Source: Neglectibacter sp. X58
GTDB taxonomy: Bacteria; Bacillota; Clostridia; Oscillospirales; Acutalibacteraceae
Direction: 5' to 3'
Length of the DNA: 64,000 bases
Assembly (NCBI RefSeq): GCF_009936035.1
Contig: NZ_QWEO01000010.1
Span: forward strand, 1-64,000
How positions within the stretch are numbered: position 1 is the stretch's first letter; every line of letters begins with the position of its first letter. Below, piece after piece: positions 40,298 through 49,722 of the stretch. The notes below the pieces were generated by a model, which was not told where the DNA came from, searched no databases, and saw nothing but the letters and a program-made list of their open reading frames with translations. A program made the position numbers and the translations under genes.

Positions 40298-40837
40298 TCA
40301 GGCCTCTAACTGCCGGGAGAGGAACATGGCTGCGGCCTTGGCGCTTTCGGCGGCCTCCGCGCTGACCCGGGCGGGAGACTTCTCGCTTTTCAGAAGCATC
40401 ACAGCCCCCATCACGTCTCCCACAGACACCACCGGGAACACAGCCAGCGCTGTGGCCGGCTGGCCCTGGGCCACCAGCACGGTGTTTTCCGCGTTGGAAA
40501 TGAAATTCCGCTTCCCCTGCACCAGCTCCTCCAGCTGGGGGGAAAGGGGCTTGTGGAGCAGATCCTTTTTGGCAGAGCCGGCTACGGCGATAATCTGCTC
40601 GGTATCGCACACCACAGCCCCGTGCCCGGTCAGGTGTACCAGGGTTTCCGCATAGGCGGAAGCCAGTTGGGACATCTCCCCTACAGGGGAATACTTTTTC
40701 AGGATTACCCCGCCGGATACGTCTGTGAAAATTTCCATGGGCATCCCCTCCCGGATCCGCAGGGTCCGCCGGATTTCCTTGGGGATAACTACCCGCCCCA
40801 GGTCGTCTATCCTTCTAACAATGCCAGTCGCTTTCAT
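40298..40837 (-). CDS. spoVT: Stage V sporulation protein T
   Basis: This 179-aa protein has an AbrB-type DNA-binding domain (KATGIVRRIDDLGRVVIPKE IRRTLRI, residues 1-50) and a GAF-like C-terminal domain (VSVGDVMGAVMLL). SpoVT regulates late forespore genes. The full-length match supports the name. AAAGGGAGCTATTGAT precedes the ATG. Confidence 0.93.
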   Translation of the reverse strand: MKATGIVRRIDDLGRVVIPKEIRRTLRIREGMPMEIFTDVSGGVILKKYSPVGEMSQLASAYAETLVHLTGHGAVVCDTEQIIAVAGSAKKDLLHKPLSPQLEELVQGKRNFISNAENTVLVAQGQPATALAVFPVVSVGDVMGAVMLLKSEKSPARVSAEAAESAKAAAMFLSRQLEA

Positions 40838-41026
40838 ATCAATAGCTCCCTTTCGCGCAAATTTATCAGGCCTGGCAGGGCGGCGCTTCCCATTCCAAAA
40901 TGCCCGCCGCCCTGCCGGCTTTTTCCGTCTTAGTATTTGCCGGATTTTGCGCGTTATCCTTTTTTCTGGATGGGAAGATTAGGGCTTTCCCATTCCTAAA
41001 AGCCGCAGAAACAGATGCGGTTTTTA

Positions 41027-41189
41027 GGGCGTGTTCACATAAGATGAGCATGTGGATTTTTGAGCAGGTTTTTGGCAGAATCAAGTCAAAAATTCGCAGA
41101 TGTACTTTGCGTACCTCAAGAATTTTTGGCAAAGAAGATGGCAAAAAACCGCCAAAAAGACGCTTGCAAGCGCTTGTGTGAACAGGCCC
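41027..41189 (+). mobile_element. MITE family 1, copy 3 (163 bp)
   Basis: Ends GGGCGTGTTCACATAAG and CTTGTGTGAACAGGCCC with TA flanks. The right end is diverged at two positions. It lies 13 bp before the MarR promoter. Confidence 0.8.
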
Positions 41190-41202
41190 TAGGAAAAAGC
41201 CC

Positions 41203-41252
41203 TTGACTTTAGTATGAAATCGTACTATACTGGCATAGTACGATTTCATACT
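41203..41252 (+). promoter_or_regulatory. Promoter and 17-bp inverted-repeat operator of the MarR-MATE operon
   Basis: TTGACT (41203-41208), 17-nt spacer, TATACT (41226-41231). AGTATGAAATCGTACTA (41211-41227) and its exact complement (41236-41252) overlap the promoter, as expected for MarR self-repression. Confidence 0.85.
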
Positions 41253-41297
41253 CAGAGAATCCAGGACGCCGGATTTTGCAAAGGAGGCCAGGAATCT

Positions 41298-41732
41298 ATG
41301 GACGGGATGCGGGAGCAGGTAAGGCGCTTTAACCTGCTGGCTACAGAAATCGACGCGGCCTACCACGAGGCCACTTTAAAGCTGGGCCTTTCCGACAGCG
41401 CCATGATTATTTTATACACCATCTGCCTTTTTGCGGGGGCCTGCCCCTTAGGGGACATTGTGGCGCTGTCCGGCCTGCCCAAGCAGACAGTAAACTCCGC
41501 TCTGCGCAAGCTGGAGGGGGAGGATGTGGTATACCTGGAGGCAGAAGGCCGGAAAAAGCGGGTGTGCCTGACAGAGAAGGGCAGGGGGCTGGCAGAAAAA
41601 ACAGCCCTGCGGATTATGGAAATAGAGAACGAGATATTCGCCTCCTGGACGCCGGAGGAGCGGGAAACCTATCTCCGGCTGACCCGGCGGTATCTTGCCA
41701 TGCTGCGGGAAGAGATACAGGCTCTAAAATAG
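41298..41732 (+). CDS. MarR-family transcriptional regulator
   Basis: This 144-aa winged-helix protein has PLGDIVALSGLPKQTVNSALRKLEGEDVVYL (quoted in part) with the wing in EAEGRKKRVCLTEKGRGLAEK. AAAGGAGGCC precedes ATG 41298. It lies 8 nt before the MATE gene and probably represses both through the large operator at 41211-41252, being released by a transported drug or metabolite. Confidence 0.88.
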   Translation: MDGMREQVRRFNLLATEIDAAYHEATLKLGLSDSAMIILYTICLFAGACPLGDIVALSGLPKQTVNSALRKLEGEDVVYLEAEGRKKRVCLTEKGRGLAEKTALRIMEIENEIFASWTPEERETYLRLTRRYLAMLREEIQALK

Positions 41733-41740
41733 GAGGAAAT

Positions 41741-43069
41741 ATGCAAATTCAGCTTTCAGACCATTTCGACTTTAAAAAATTATTCCGGTTTACCCTGCCC
41801 TCTGTGGTGATGATGGTGTTCACCTCTATATACGGGGTGGTAGACGGGTTTTTCGTGTCCAACTTTGTAGGGAAAACACCCTTTGCGGCAGTGAACTTCA
41901 TCATGCCCTTCCTGATGATCCTGGGGGCTGTGGGCTTTATGTTCGGCACAGGAGGCAGCGCCCTCATCGCCAAAACCATGGGGGAAGGGGACGGAAAAAA
42001 GGCGCAGCGGATGTTTTCCCTTTTTGTGTATGCCACTGCGGCGGCAGGCGCGGTTATCGGGGCGCTGGGGTTTGTGCTTGTCCGGCCTGTGGCGGCCTGG
42101 CTGGGCGCGGAAGGATCCATGCTGGAGGACTGCGTGCTGTATGGCAGGATTACCCTGCTGGCCCTGCCTGCCCTGATGCTGCAATATGAGTTTCAAAGCT
42201 TCTTTATCACAGCCGCAAAGCCCGGCCTGGGACTGGCTGTCACGGTGGCGGCAGGCTGCACCAACATGGTGCTGGACGCGCTTTTTACCGCCATATTCCC
42301 CTGGGGGCTGGCAGGCGCGGCAGCGGCCACGGCGGTAAGCCAGTTGGTGGGCGGCATTGTGCCTTCGTTCTACTTTGGGCGGAAAAACAAAAGCCTCCTG
42401 CGGCTGTGCGGGACAGGGTTTGACGGCAAGGCCCTTTTAAAGGCCTGCGCCAACGGATCTTCCGAGCTGATGAGCAATATTTCCATGTCCATTGTCAGTA
42501 TGCTCTACAATGCCCAGCTTATCCGCTATGCCGGGGAAGACGGCATAGCGGCCTACGGCGTGCTGATGTATGTGAGCTTCGTGTTTTCAGCTATATTTAT
42601 AGGCTATTCTACAGGCGTGGCCCCTGTGGTGGGATTCCACTATGGGGCAGGCAGCCATACAGAGCTGCGCAGCCTGTACCGCAAGAGCCTGGCAATCACC
42701 CTCACGGCTTCCGCTGTCATGCTGGCCCTGGCGGAAGCCCTGGCCCAGCCTTTTTCCGCTGTTTTCGTCAGCTATGATCCCGGCCTTTTCCAAATGACTG
42801 TACATGCCTTTGCCATCTATTCCTTCTCCTTCCTTTTTTCCGGGCTGGCCATTTTCGGCTCCGCTTTTTTCACCGCCCTCAACGACGGCCTGACCTCCGC
42901 CCTCATCTCCTTCCTGCGCACATTGGTGTTCCAGGTGGGCGCTGTGCTGGCGCTCCCCCTGATTTGGGGTATAGACGGCGTCTGGCTGTCCATTGTGGCG
43001 GCGGAGGTTATGGCAGCCCTCACCACAGGGGCGTTCCTTCTGGGGAAGCGGAAAAAGTTCCATTACTAG
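41741..43069 (+). CDS. MATE-family efflux transporter
   Basis: This 442-aa protein has twelve predicted membrane helices with MATE features: FRFTLPSVVMMVFTSIYGVVDGFFVSNFVG and GFMFGTGGSALIAKTMGEGD near the start and GVAPVVGFHYGAG in the second half (quoted in part). It exports cationic drugs using Na+ or H+. AGGAGGAAAT sets the ATG. The TAG stop is made by the junction with a MITE-like element. Confidence 0.92.
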   Translation: MQIQLSDHFDFKKLFRFTLPSVVMMVFTSIYGVVDGFFVSNFVGKTPFAAVNFIMPFLMILGAVGFMFGTGGSALIAKTMGEGDGKKAQRMFSLFVYATAAAGAVIGALGFVLVRPVAAWLGAEGSMLEDCVLYGRITLLALPALMLQYEFQSFFITAAKPGLGLAVTVAAGCTNMVLDALFTAIFPWGLAGAAAATAVSQLVGGIVPSFYFGRKNKSLLRLCGTGFDGKALLKACANGSSELMSNISMSIVSMLYNAQLIRYAGEDGIAAYGVLMYVSFVFSAIFIGYSTGVAPVVGFHYGAGSHTELRSLYRKSLAITLTASAVMLALAEALAQPFSAVFVSYDPGLFQMTVHAFAIYSFSFLFSGLAIFGSAFFTALNDGLTSALISFLRTLVFQVGAVLALPLIWGIDGVWLSIVAAEVMAALTTGAFLLGKRKKFHY

Positions 43070-43227
43070 GGCTTGTTTGAAAAATTGCAAACACCGTCTT
43101 TTTGCCCCAAACGGGCGGCTTCTGCGTCAAAAACCCTCGTCAACCGGCAGGTTGGCCTGCGGTTTTTCCTGGAATCTGTCCACTTCTGACCCCAAATTCG
43201 TCATTTCCTCTATTTTCCAACAAGCCC
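43069..43227 (+). mobile_element. MITE family 3 (159 bp)
   Basis: Ends GGGCTTGTTTGAAAA and TTTTCCAACAAGCCC, TA flanks. No coding capacity. The left flank TA plus first G form the MATE stop codon; without the insert the codon would be TAA. A truncated copy is at 11863. Confidence 0.75.
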
Positions 43228-43331
43228 TAAAAATTGCACGAAAACTTATCCCTGGTTCTGCCGGGGATTTTGCTTTGTGCATAGGCAGACAGGGCCTCAC
43301 AAAAAGAGCCTTTCCGGTTCTCTATATCTAT

Positions 43332-43360
43332 TTGACGGCAGGACGCAAATTTGCTATAAT
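43332..43360 (+). promoter_or_regulatory. SigA promoter of typA
   Basis: TTGACG (43332-43337), 17-nt spacer, TATAAT (43355-43360). Confidence 0.75.
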
Positions 43361-43444
43361 AGTTGCCGGGTTTTAAGGCCGATACCAGCGCAAGCTGTAC
43401 ACATAATAATTGAGAGACAAGGAAAGGAATGTGAAGGAATTAAA

Positions 43445-45280
43445 ATGGGAAGCATCAGCGAGAGAGAAAATCTGCGGAACGTGGCGATTATCGCCCACGT
43501 AGACCATGGCAAAACCACTTTGGTGGATCAGCTTCTGCGGCAAAGCGGCATTTTCCGGCAAAATGAAGCGGTGGCAGAGCGGGTGATGGACTCCGGCGAC
43601 CTGGAGCGGGAGCGGGGCATCACCATTCTCAGCAAAAACACGGCGGTGCTGTATAACGATGTTAAAATCAATATTGTAGACACCCCCGGCCACGCGGACT
43701 TCGGCGGGGAGGTGGAGCGGGTGCTGCTGATGGTGGACGGCGTGCTGCTTTTGGTAGACGCCTTTGAGGGCTGTATGCCCCAAACCCGCTTTGTGCTGAA
43801 AAAGGCGCTGGCTTTGGGGAAAAAGCCTGTGGTGGTTCTGAACAAGGTAGACCGCCCTGGCGCCCGGCCCGCCCAGGTAGTGGACGAGGTGCTGGATCTG
43901 TTCATCGAACTGGGGGCCAATGACGACCAGCTTGATTTCCCCGTAGTATACGCCTCTGCTCGGGACGGCTATGCCAGCCTGGATCCTTCGGCGCCCGGCA
44001 CAGACATGACCCCCCTGTTCGAGATGATTATCAATGAAGTGCCCGCGCCCAGGGGAGATTTGGAAGGCCCCACCCAGGTGCTGTTTTCCAACATCGACTA
44101 TGATGACTACGTAGGCCGCATTGGCATAGGCCGGGTGGAACGAGGCTCCCTGCGGGTGGGCCAGACTGTCACCATCTGCGGCGGCGGGGAAGAAACCCGG
44201 AAAAATGCCCGGGTGACAAAGCTCTACCAGTTCGAGGGCTTAAAGCGGGTGGAGGCGGAATCGGCAGGGTTGGGGGACATTATCGCTGTGTCCGGCATTG
44301 CGGATCTGAACATCGGCCAGACCGCCTGCGATACCGAGCATGTGGAGCCTCTGCCCTTTGTGAAAATCGACGAGCCTACTGTGTCCATGATGTTCATGGC
44401 CAACAATTCCCCCTTTGCCGGGCGGGAAGGCAAATATGTCACCTCCCGGAACCTGCGGGACAGGCTTTTTAAAGAAGTGGAGACAAATGTGGCCATGAAG
44501 GTGGAGGAGACAGATTCCACAGACACCTTCAAGGTGTCCGGGCGGGGGGAGCTGCACCTGTCCATCCTTATCGAACAGATGCGCCGCCAGGGGTACGAGT
44601 TCCAGGTATCGCCCCCCAGCGTAATATATAAGGAAAAGGACGGCAAGCGCCTGGAGCCAATGGAGCTTTTGATGATCGAGGTGCCGGACAACTATGTGGG
44701 GGCGGTGATGGAGAAAATCGGCGCCCGCAAGGCAGAGCTGCTCAACATGGGTTCCCGGGAAACCGGCTCCACCCACATGGAGTTTAAAATCCCTGCCCGG
44801 GGCCTTATGGGCTACCGCTCGGAATTTTTAACCGACACCAATGGCAATGGCATTATGAACCATGTTTTTGACGGCTATGAGCCTTATAAAGGGGACATCC
44901 AGCAGCGACAGCAGGGATCCATCATTGCCCATGAGACAGGGGCTTCCACAGCCTACGGCCTGTTCTATGCCCAGGACAGGGGCAGGCTCTTTATCGGCCC
45001 GGGGGTAGAGGTATACGAGGGCATGGTAGTGGGGGCAAACCCCAAAAACGAGGACATTGTGGTAAACGTGTGCAAGAAAAAGCACGCCACCAACACCCGT
45101 TCCTCTGGGGCAGACGAGGCCCTGAAGCTGACGCCCCATTCGGTTTTAAGCCTGGAGCAGTGCCTGGAGTTTATTGCCCCTGACGAGCTGGTGGAAGTGA
45201 CCCCCCAGAGCATCCGGATGCGCAAAACCATCCTGTCAAAAGAACTGCGGATGAAGAAGGCCAGCAAGAGCAAGGGGTGA
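43445..45280 (+). CDS. typA: Translational GTPase TypA/BipA
   Basis: This 611-aa protein has G motifs [32 protein letters not shown] and [11 protein letters not shown], then the domains shared with EF-G ([20 protein letters not shown], quoted in part) and the TypA C-terminal domain. It assists 50S assembly and stress adaptation. AAGGAATTAAA precedes ATG 43445. Confidence 0.96.
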   Translation: MGSISERENLRNVAIIAHVDHGKTTLVDQLLRQSGIFRQNEAVAERVMDSGDLERERGITILSKNTAVLYNDVKINIVDTPGHADFGGEVERVLLMVDGVLLLVDAFEGCMPQTRFVLKKALALGKKPVVVLNKVDRPGARPAQVVDEVLDLFIELGANDDQLDFPVVYASARDGYASLDPSAPGTDMTPLFEMIINEVPAPRGDLEGPTQVLFSNIDYDDYVGRIGIGRVERGSLRVGQTVTICGGGEETRKNARVTKLYQFEGLKRVEAESAGLGDIIAVSGIADLNIGQTACDTEHVEPLPFVKIDEPTVSMMFMANNSPFAGREGKYVTSRNLRDRLFKEVETNVAMKVEETDSTDTFKVSGRGELHLSILIEQMRRQGYEFQVSPPSVIYKEKDGKRLEPMELLMIEVPDNYVGAVMEKIGARKAELLNMGSRETGSTHMEFKIPARGLMGYRSEFLTDTNGNGIMNHVFDGYEPYKGDIQQRQQGSIIAHETGASTAYGLFYAQDRGRLFIGPGVEVYEGMVVGANPKNEDIVVNVCKKKHATNTRSSGADEALKLTPHSVLSLEQCLEFIAPDELVEVTPQSIRMRKTILSKELRMKKASKSKG

Positions 45281-45321
45281 GATCCGGCCGGCAGGTTTTG
45301 CGGGAAAGGAGGTGGCAGCCA

Positions 45322-47007
45322 ATGGATATAGTTATATTAGATTTAGAGTGGAACGCGGCCTACAGCCGCAGGCTCCGGGGGTATATCAACGAAATTATTG
45401 AGTTTGGCGCTGTGAAATGCGGGCCGGATCTAAAGGCCCGGTCTGTGTTTTCCTGCTTTGTGAAGCCCCAGGTGGGCAAACACATCAGCAGCACCATTTC
45501 CAGCCTCACCAGCATCACAGACGAAAACCTGGAGGAGGGCCTTTCCTTCATGCAGGCAGCGGCCCGCTTTAAGCGCTGGGCTGGAGACTGCGTGCTGATG
45601 ACCTGGGGTACCTCGGACATCCTCACCCTCATTGAAAACTGCCGCTATTTCAGCGGCAGGGAGGAAGTGCCCTTTTTGTCCCACTATGTGGATCTGCAGC
45701 GGTATGCGCAGGTGCAAATGGGCTGGGGCACCAGCACCCAGGTGGGGCTTTCCAGGGCGGCAGAGCTTTTAGAGCTGGATGTAAGCGGCATGGAGCACCA
45801 CAGGGCAAAGGACGACAGCCTGATGACCCTGGAAATTTTAAAGCAGGTGTATGACGAAAAAGCCATAGCGCCTTTTGTGGACATATGCGACCGGGAGTTT
45901 TACCGGCGCATGACCTTTAAAACCAGCTATGTCTGCGACCTGGGCAGCCCGCTGATTGAGGCCGGGCACCTGCGCTTTTCCTGCCCCAAATGCGGCGGGG
46001 AGGCAAAGCGGGTTACCCGCTGGAACCTGAAAAACAAAAGCTTCCGGGCGGAGTTTGCCTGCAAAAGCTGCGGGCATCCCTTTGGGGGCAGGCTGATTAT
46101 CAAACAGAAATATGAGGGTTTATCTGTGAATAAGAAAACATTTCCCCTGCCAGAGATACAGGAGCCTAGAAAGGCTGTCCCCGGCCTTTTGGGCAATATG
46201 CGGCTGGAAATGCCGGAGGGCGTGGGCCTTCTGCGCTTCCCCGCCTTTGACAGCCTTCCCGTGGTAAACCACTGTTTTTCCACCCGGGTGGGCGGGGTGA
46301 GCAAGGGGGAGTTTGCCTCTATGAACCTGGGCACCAACCGGGGCGACCCGAATGAAAACGTAGCGGAAAACTTCCGGCTTTTCTGCCGCGCCGCCGGGTT
46401 TGAGGCCGAGTCCCTCGTTGCCGGGGCGCAGGATCACCATGTGAACATCCGGCAGGTAGGGCTTCCCGAGCGGGGCATCGGCATCTGGCGGGAAAAGGAT
46501 ATGGAAAGCATAGACGGCCTGTGTACAGACGTGCCTGGGGTTACCCTGGTGATTTACACAGCAGACTGCGTGCCCCTCTATTTTGTGGATCCGGAGCACC
46601 ATGCCATCGGCCTGGCCCACGCCGGGTGGCGGGGTACGGCGGCAGGCATGGCAAAGGTAATGGCGGAGCGGATGCAGGCGGCCTTTGGCACGGATCCCCG
46701 GAAGCTGATAACCGCCATCGGCCCATCTATCTGCAAGGCCTGCTTTGAGGTGGACGAACCAGTGGCAGCGGAATTTCTCAAGCTGGAGAATGCGGAGAAG
46801 TTTGTCTCCCTGCCCACAGAGGCAGACGTAAAATACCATGTGGACTTGTGGGAATGCAACCGCCAGTTCCTGCTGCAGGCAGGGGTGCGGGAGGAAAACA
46901 TCACCGTAGGCGGCGTCTGTACCATGTGCGAAAGCGACCTCATCTTCTCCCACCGCCGCACCCGGGGTCACAGGGGATCAAACTGCGCCATGCTGGCTCT
47001 GCAATAA
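45322..47007 (+). CDS. Fusion: DEDD 3'-5' exonuclease + zinc ribbon + PgeF (laccase-domain) protein
   Basis: One uninterrupted 561-codon frame. Residues 1-190 form a DnaQ/ERI1-like exonuclease (VILDLEWN with D7 and E9; TWGTSDILTL; EHHRAKDDSLMT). Residues 215-260 hold a zinc ribbon (CPKCGG...CKSCGHPF). Residues 293-561 are a complete peptidoglycan editing factor PgeF with TADCVPLYFVD and IGLAHAGWRGTAAGM and SSDLIF-like tail. No ribosome site precedes the internal ATG at 46198, so a single protein is likely. AAAGGAGGTGGCAGCCA sets ATG 45322. PgeF removes mis-incorporated residues from cell-wall precursors; the exonuclease link is unexplained. Confidence 0.85.
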   Translation: MDIVILDLEWNAAYSRRLRGYINEIIEFGAVKCGPDLKARSVFSCFVKPQVGKHISSTISSLTSITDENLEEGLSFMQAAARFKRWAGDCVLMTWGTSDILTLIENCRYFSGREEVPFLSHYVDLQRYAQVQMGWGTSTQVGLSRAAELLELDVSGMEHHRAKDDSLMTLEILKQVYDEKAIAPFVDICDREFYRRMTFKTSYVCDLGSPLIEAGHLRFSCPKCGGEAKRVTRWNLKNKSFRAEFACKSCGHPFGGRLIIKQKYEGLSVNKKTFPLPEIQEPRKAVPGLLGNMRLEMPEGVGLLRFPAFDSLPVVNHCFSTRVGGVSKGEFASMNLGTNRGDPNENVAENFRLFCRAAGFEAESLVAGAQDHHVNIRQVGLPERGIGIWREKDMESIDGLCTDVPGVTLVIYTADCVPLYFVDPEHHAIGLAHAGWRGTAAGMAKVMAERMQAAFGTDPRKLITAIGPSICKACFEVDEPVAAEFLKLENAEKFVSLPTEADVKYHVDLWECNRQFLLQAGVREENITVGGVCTMCESDLIFSHRRTRGHRGSNCAMLALQ

Positions 47008-47020
47008 GCTGGGAGCAAGG

Positions 47021-47135
47021 GGCAGGGCAGGCCCCGGCCCCGCCTCCCTTTGGGAGGCGGGCGCGGCCTGAAAGGCCGCGCAAAAGGGGAGCGCCGCTCC
47101 CCTTGGCCGGGGCGCCCTGCCGCTGGCATCCAGCG
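47021..47135 (+). promoter_or_regulatory. Multibranched GC-rich structure before the radical SAM gene
   Basis: An outer stem (47021-47039 with 47105-47121) encloses three perfect or near-perfect hairpins (47040-47060, 47061-47081, 47085-47103), and a fifth, CGCTGG-CAT-CCAGCG, follows (47121-47135). The next gene starts 20 nt later. No known riboswitch class is recognised. Confidence 0.5.
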
Positions 47136-47154
47136 GAGAAAAGGGAGGAAACCT

Positions 47155-48048
47155 ATGGAAACAGGCTGCACCCTGTGCCCCCGGGCCTGCGGGGTAGATC
47201 GCGGCAGGCAAACGGGCCGCTGCAAAAGCGGCAGCGCCATGCGCATTGCCCGGGCAGCCCTGCACCACTGGGAAGAGCCGCCTCTCAGCGGGGAAAGGGG
47301 TTCCGGCGCCATCTTCTTCACAGGATGCCCTTTGGGCTGCGTTTATTGCCAGAACGGGGAGATAAGCCGCCTGGAAAATCCCGGCAAGGAAATAAGCCCA
47401 AAGGCGCTTTGCGGCATCATGCAGGCCCTTGTGGAGCAGGGGGCGCACAACATAAACTTGGTAACCCCCACCCACTTTGTCCCGCAAATCCGGGAGGCCC
47501 TCATGCTGTACAAGCCCCCGGTGCCTGTGGTGTACAACTCCTCCGGTTATGAGCGGGTGGAAACCCTGCGCAGCCTTTCCGGCTTAGTGGATATCTACCT
47601 GCCAGATTTCAAATACGCGGAAAGCGCCCTTGCCAAAGGCCTTTCCCAGGCAGAGGATTATCCGCAGGCCGCCCTTGCCGCCATCAAAGAGATGGTGGAG
47701 CAGGCAGGCGCCCCTGTCTGCGACGAAAAAGGCATCATGCAGAAGGGCGTGCTCATCCGCCACCTGATTCTGCCGGGCCACACAAAAAATTCCCTGGAAG
47801 CATTAAAGCTTATCAAAGAAAACTTCCCCGGCATCCCTGTAAGCCTCATGGCCCAATACACCCCCCAGCGCCCCGTGCCCGGCTGCCCGGAGCTTTCCCG
47901 GCCCATCACCCGCCGGGAGCTGCAAAAGGTGCAGGACTGCCTGTTCAGCCTGGATCTTCCAGGCTTTGTGCAGTCCCGAAGCGCCAAGGGGGAAGCATAC
48001 ATCCCGGACTTCCACCAGTTTGAAACAGAAGGCCCAGCCCTTCTATAA
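47155..48048 (+). CDS. Radical SAM protein, PflX type (COG1313)
   Basis: This 297-aa protein has an N-terminal Cys set (CTLCPRACGVDRGR...GRC) followed by the radical SAM motif FTGCPLGCVYCQNGEIS (CxxxCxxC). Later DIYLPDFKYAESALA and HLILPGHTKNSLEAL fit PflX-like activases. The substrate is not known; glycyl-radical enzyme activation is the usual guess. AAAGGGAGGAAACCT precedes ATG 47155. Confidence 0.85.
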   Translation: METGCTLCPRACGVDRGRQTGRCKSGSAMRIARAALHHWEEPPLSGERGSGAIFFTGCPLGCVYCQNGEISRLENPGKEISPKALCGIMQALVEQGAHNINLVTPTHFVPQIREALMLYKPPVPVVYNSSGYERVETLRSLSGLVDIYLPDFKYAESALAKGLSQAEDYPQAALAAIKEMVEQAGAPVCDEKGIMQKGVLIRHLILPGHTKNSLEALKLIKENFPGIPVSLMAQYTPQRPVPGCPELSRPITRRELQKVQDCLFSLDLPGFVQSRSAKGEAYIPDFHQFETEGPALL

Positions 48049-48075
48049 CGAAAATCCAAAAGGAGGCGTTTTGGC

Positions 48076-49722
48076 GTGATACACATCCACAGCAGATCGG
48101 CCTTGGAAAAAATCTTCCCGGACGCGGAGGATTTCCGCACGGAGTATGGCAGGGGAAGCAGCCTCAGAGGGGAAAGCTTTGCCTGGCAGGCTGCCATCAA
48201 ATGGGACGGCTGGGGCACAAAACCCCTGCGCGTCCAGGTGGATTCCCCTTTAAAGGAGCATATCCGGCTCTACCGGGTGGGGAATGTCCCCTGCGAGCTG
48301 CCTGCCTATCCCGCCCGCCACGACAGCGACTACCTTTCCGTAAAGCCCGGCCTGTTCCCGGATCCCCTGTTCCCTCTTTCCGGGGCGCTGGAGGCAAACG
48401 GCTTCACCCAAACTGTGGTGTGGGTGGACGTCCTGGTGCCGGAGGACTGCTCCCCAGGGGAATACCCTGTCACCCTGCTGGCAGAAGGCGGGGAGGAAAG
48501 CGCCCAGTGTACCTTTACCCTGGAGGTTATAGGGGCTTCCCTGCCCAAGCAAAAGCTGATCTATACCCAATGGCTTCATGGGGACTGCCTGGCCCAGTGG
48601 TACGGGGTGCCTGTATATAGCGAGGAATACTGGTCTTTGCTTGGCCGCTATCTGCGGGCCGCGGCAGAGGAGGGCATGAACATGGTGCTCACCCCTGTGC
48701 TCACCCCTGCCCTGGACACAGAGGTAGGGGCCGAGCGGCCCCGCACCCAGCTTGCAAACATCCGGAAAACGAAAAATACCTATACCTTTGATTTTTCCAA
48801 TCTGGGCCGTTTCATCCGTGTGGCCCAGGAGGCAGGCATGGAATACTTTGAGGTTTCCCACCTGTTCACCCAGTGGGGCGCGGGCTTTGCCCCCGCCATT
48901 TATGTGGTGGAAAACGGGTCCACCCTCCGGCTGTTCGGCTGGGATACCCCGGCTTCTTCCCCGGCCTACCGGGAATTCCTTGCCCAGTTCCTTCCTGCCC
49001 TCACAGGATATTTCCGCCGGACAGGCTTAGAGGGCAAGGTGGTTTTCCACATCTCCGACGAACCGGAGGAAAAAGACTTGGAGGCTTACAAAAAGGCCCG
49101 GGAATCGGTTCTGCCTTACTTAGACGGCTTCCCTCTGTATGACGCACTTTCCGACACAGCCTTCTTTGACAAAGGTTTGGTCAGCAACCCCATTGCCGCC
49201 ACCAATCACATAGAGGGCTTCCTCCAGCGGGAGGCGCCGGGGCTGTGGGCCTACACCTGCTGTTCCCAGAACGTAGACGTGGCGAACCGCTTCCTGGCTA
49301 TGCCCTCCTACCGGAACCGCATTTTAGGCTGGCAGCTTTATAAATTCAAAATCGCGGGATTCCTCCACTGGGGCTTGAACTTCTGGAACAGCCAGAACTC
49401 CCGCAGCCGGATAGACCCCTATACTGTAACAGACGCAGGCCGGGCCTTCCCCGGGGGCGACCCCTTCTCTGTGTATCCCGGCCCCGACGGCCCCATTAAA
49501 TCCCTGCGCATGAAGGTGTTCCATCACGCCCTCCAGGATATGCGGGCCTTAGAGCTGCTGGAATCCCTCCGAGGCCCGGAGGCCGTGCAGGCCCTTCCCG
49601 GCTTTGGCGGCATGACCTTCTCCACCTATCCCCGATCCCCTGGAAGCCTTCTGGCCTGGCGGGAGACAGTGAACGGGGAAATTGCCAAGCACATGGCGGA
49701 AAAGGAGCAGGCAGATGGATAA
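48076..49722 (+). CDS. DUF4091/GH123-like glycoside hydrolase
   Basis: This 548-aa protein starts at GTG 48076 after AGGAGGCGTTTTGGC. The N-terminal half is a beta sandwich (DGWGTKPLRVQVDSPLKEH). The C-terminal half is a TIM barrel of the GH123 type with KVVFHISDEPEEKDLEAYKKA (quoted in part), where D-E is the expected catalytic pair of beta-N-acetylgalactosaminidases, and GFLHWGLNFWNSQ. There is no signal peptide, so it acts inside the cell. The 8-nt overlap with folB is odd for a glycosidase. Confidence 0.82.
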   Translation: MIHIHSRSALEKIFPDAEDFRTEYGRGSSLRGESFAWQAAIKWDGWGTKPLRVQVDSPLKEHIRLYRVGNVPCELPAYPARHDSDYLSVKPGLFPDPLFPLSGALEANGFTQTVVWVDVLVPEDCSPGEYPVTLLAEGGEESAQCTFTLEVIGASLPKQKLIYTQWLHGDCLAQWYGVPVYSEEYWSLLGRYLRAAAEEGMNMVLTPVLTPALDTEVGAERPRTQLANIRKTKNTYTFDFSNLGRFIRVAQEAGMEYFEVSHLFTQWGAGFAPAIYVVENGSTLRLFGWDTPASSPAYREFLAQFLPALTGYFRRTGLEGKVVFHISDEPEEKDLEAYKKARESVLPYLDGFPLYDALSDTAFFDKGLVSNPIAATNHIEGFLQREAPGLWAYTCCSQNVDVANRFLAMPSYRNRILGWQLYKFKIAGFLHWGLNFWNSQNSRSRIDPYTVTDAGRAFPGGDPFSVYPGPDGPIKSLRMKVFHHALQDMRALELLESLRGPEAVQALPGFGGMTFSTYPRSPGSLLAWRETVNGEIAKHMAEKEQADG

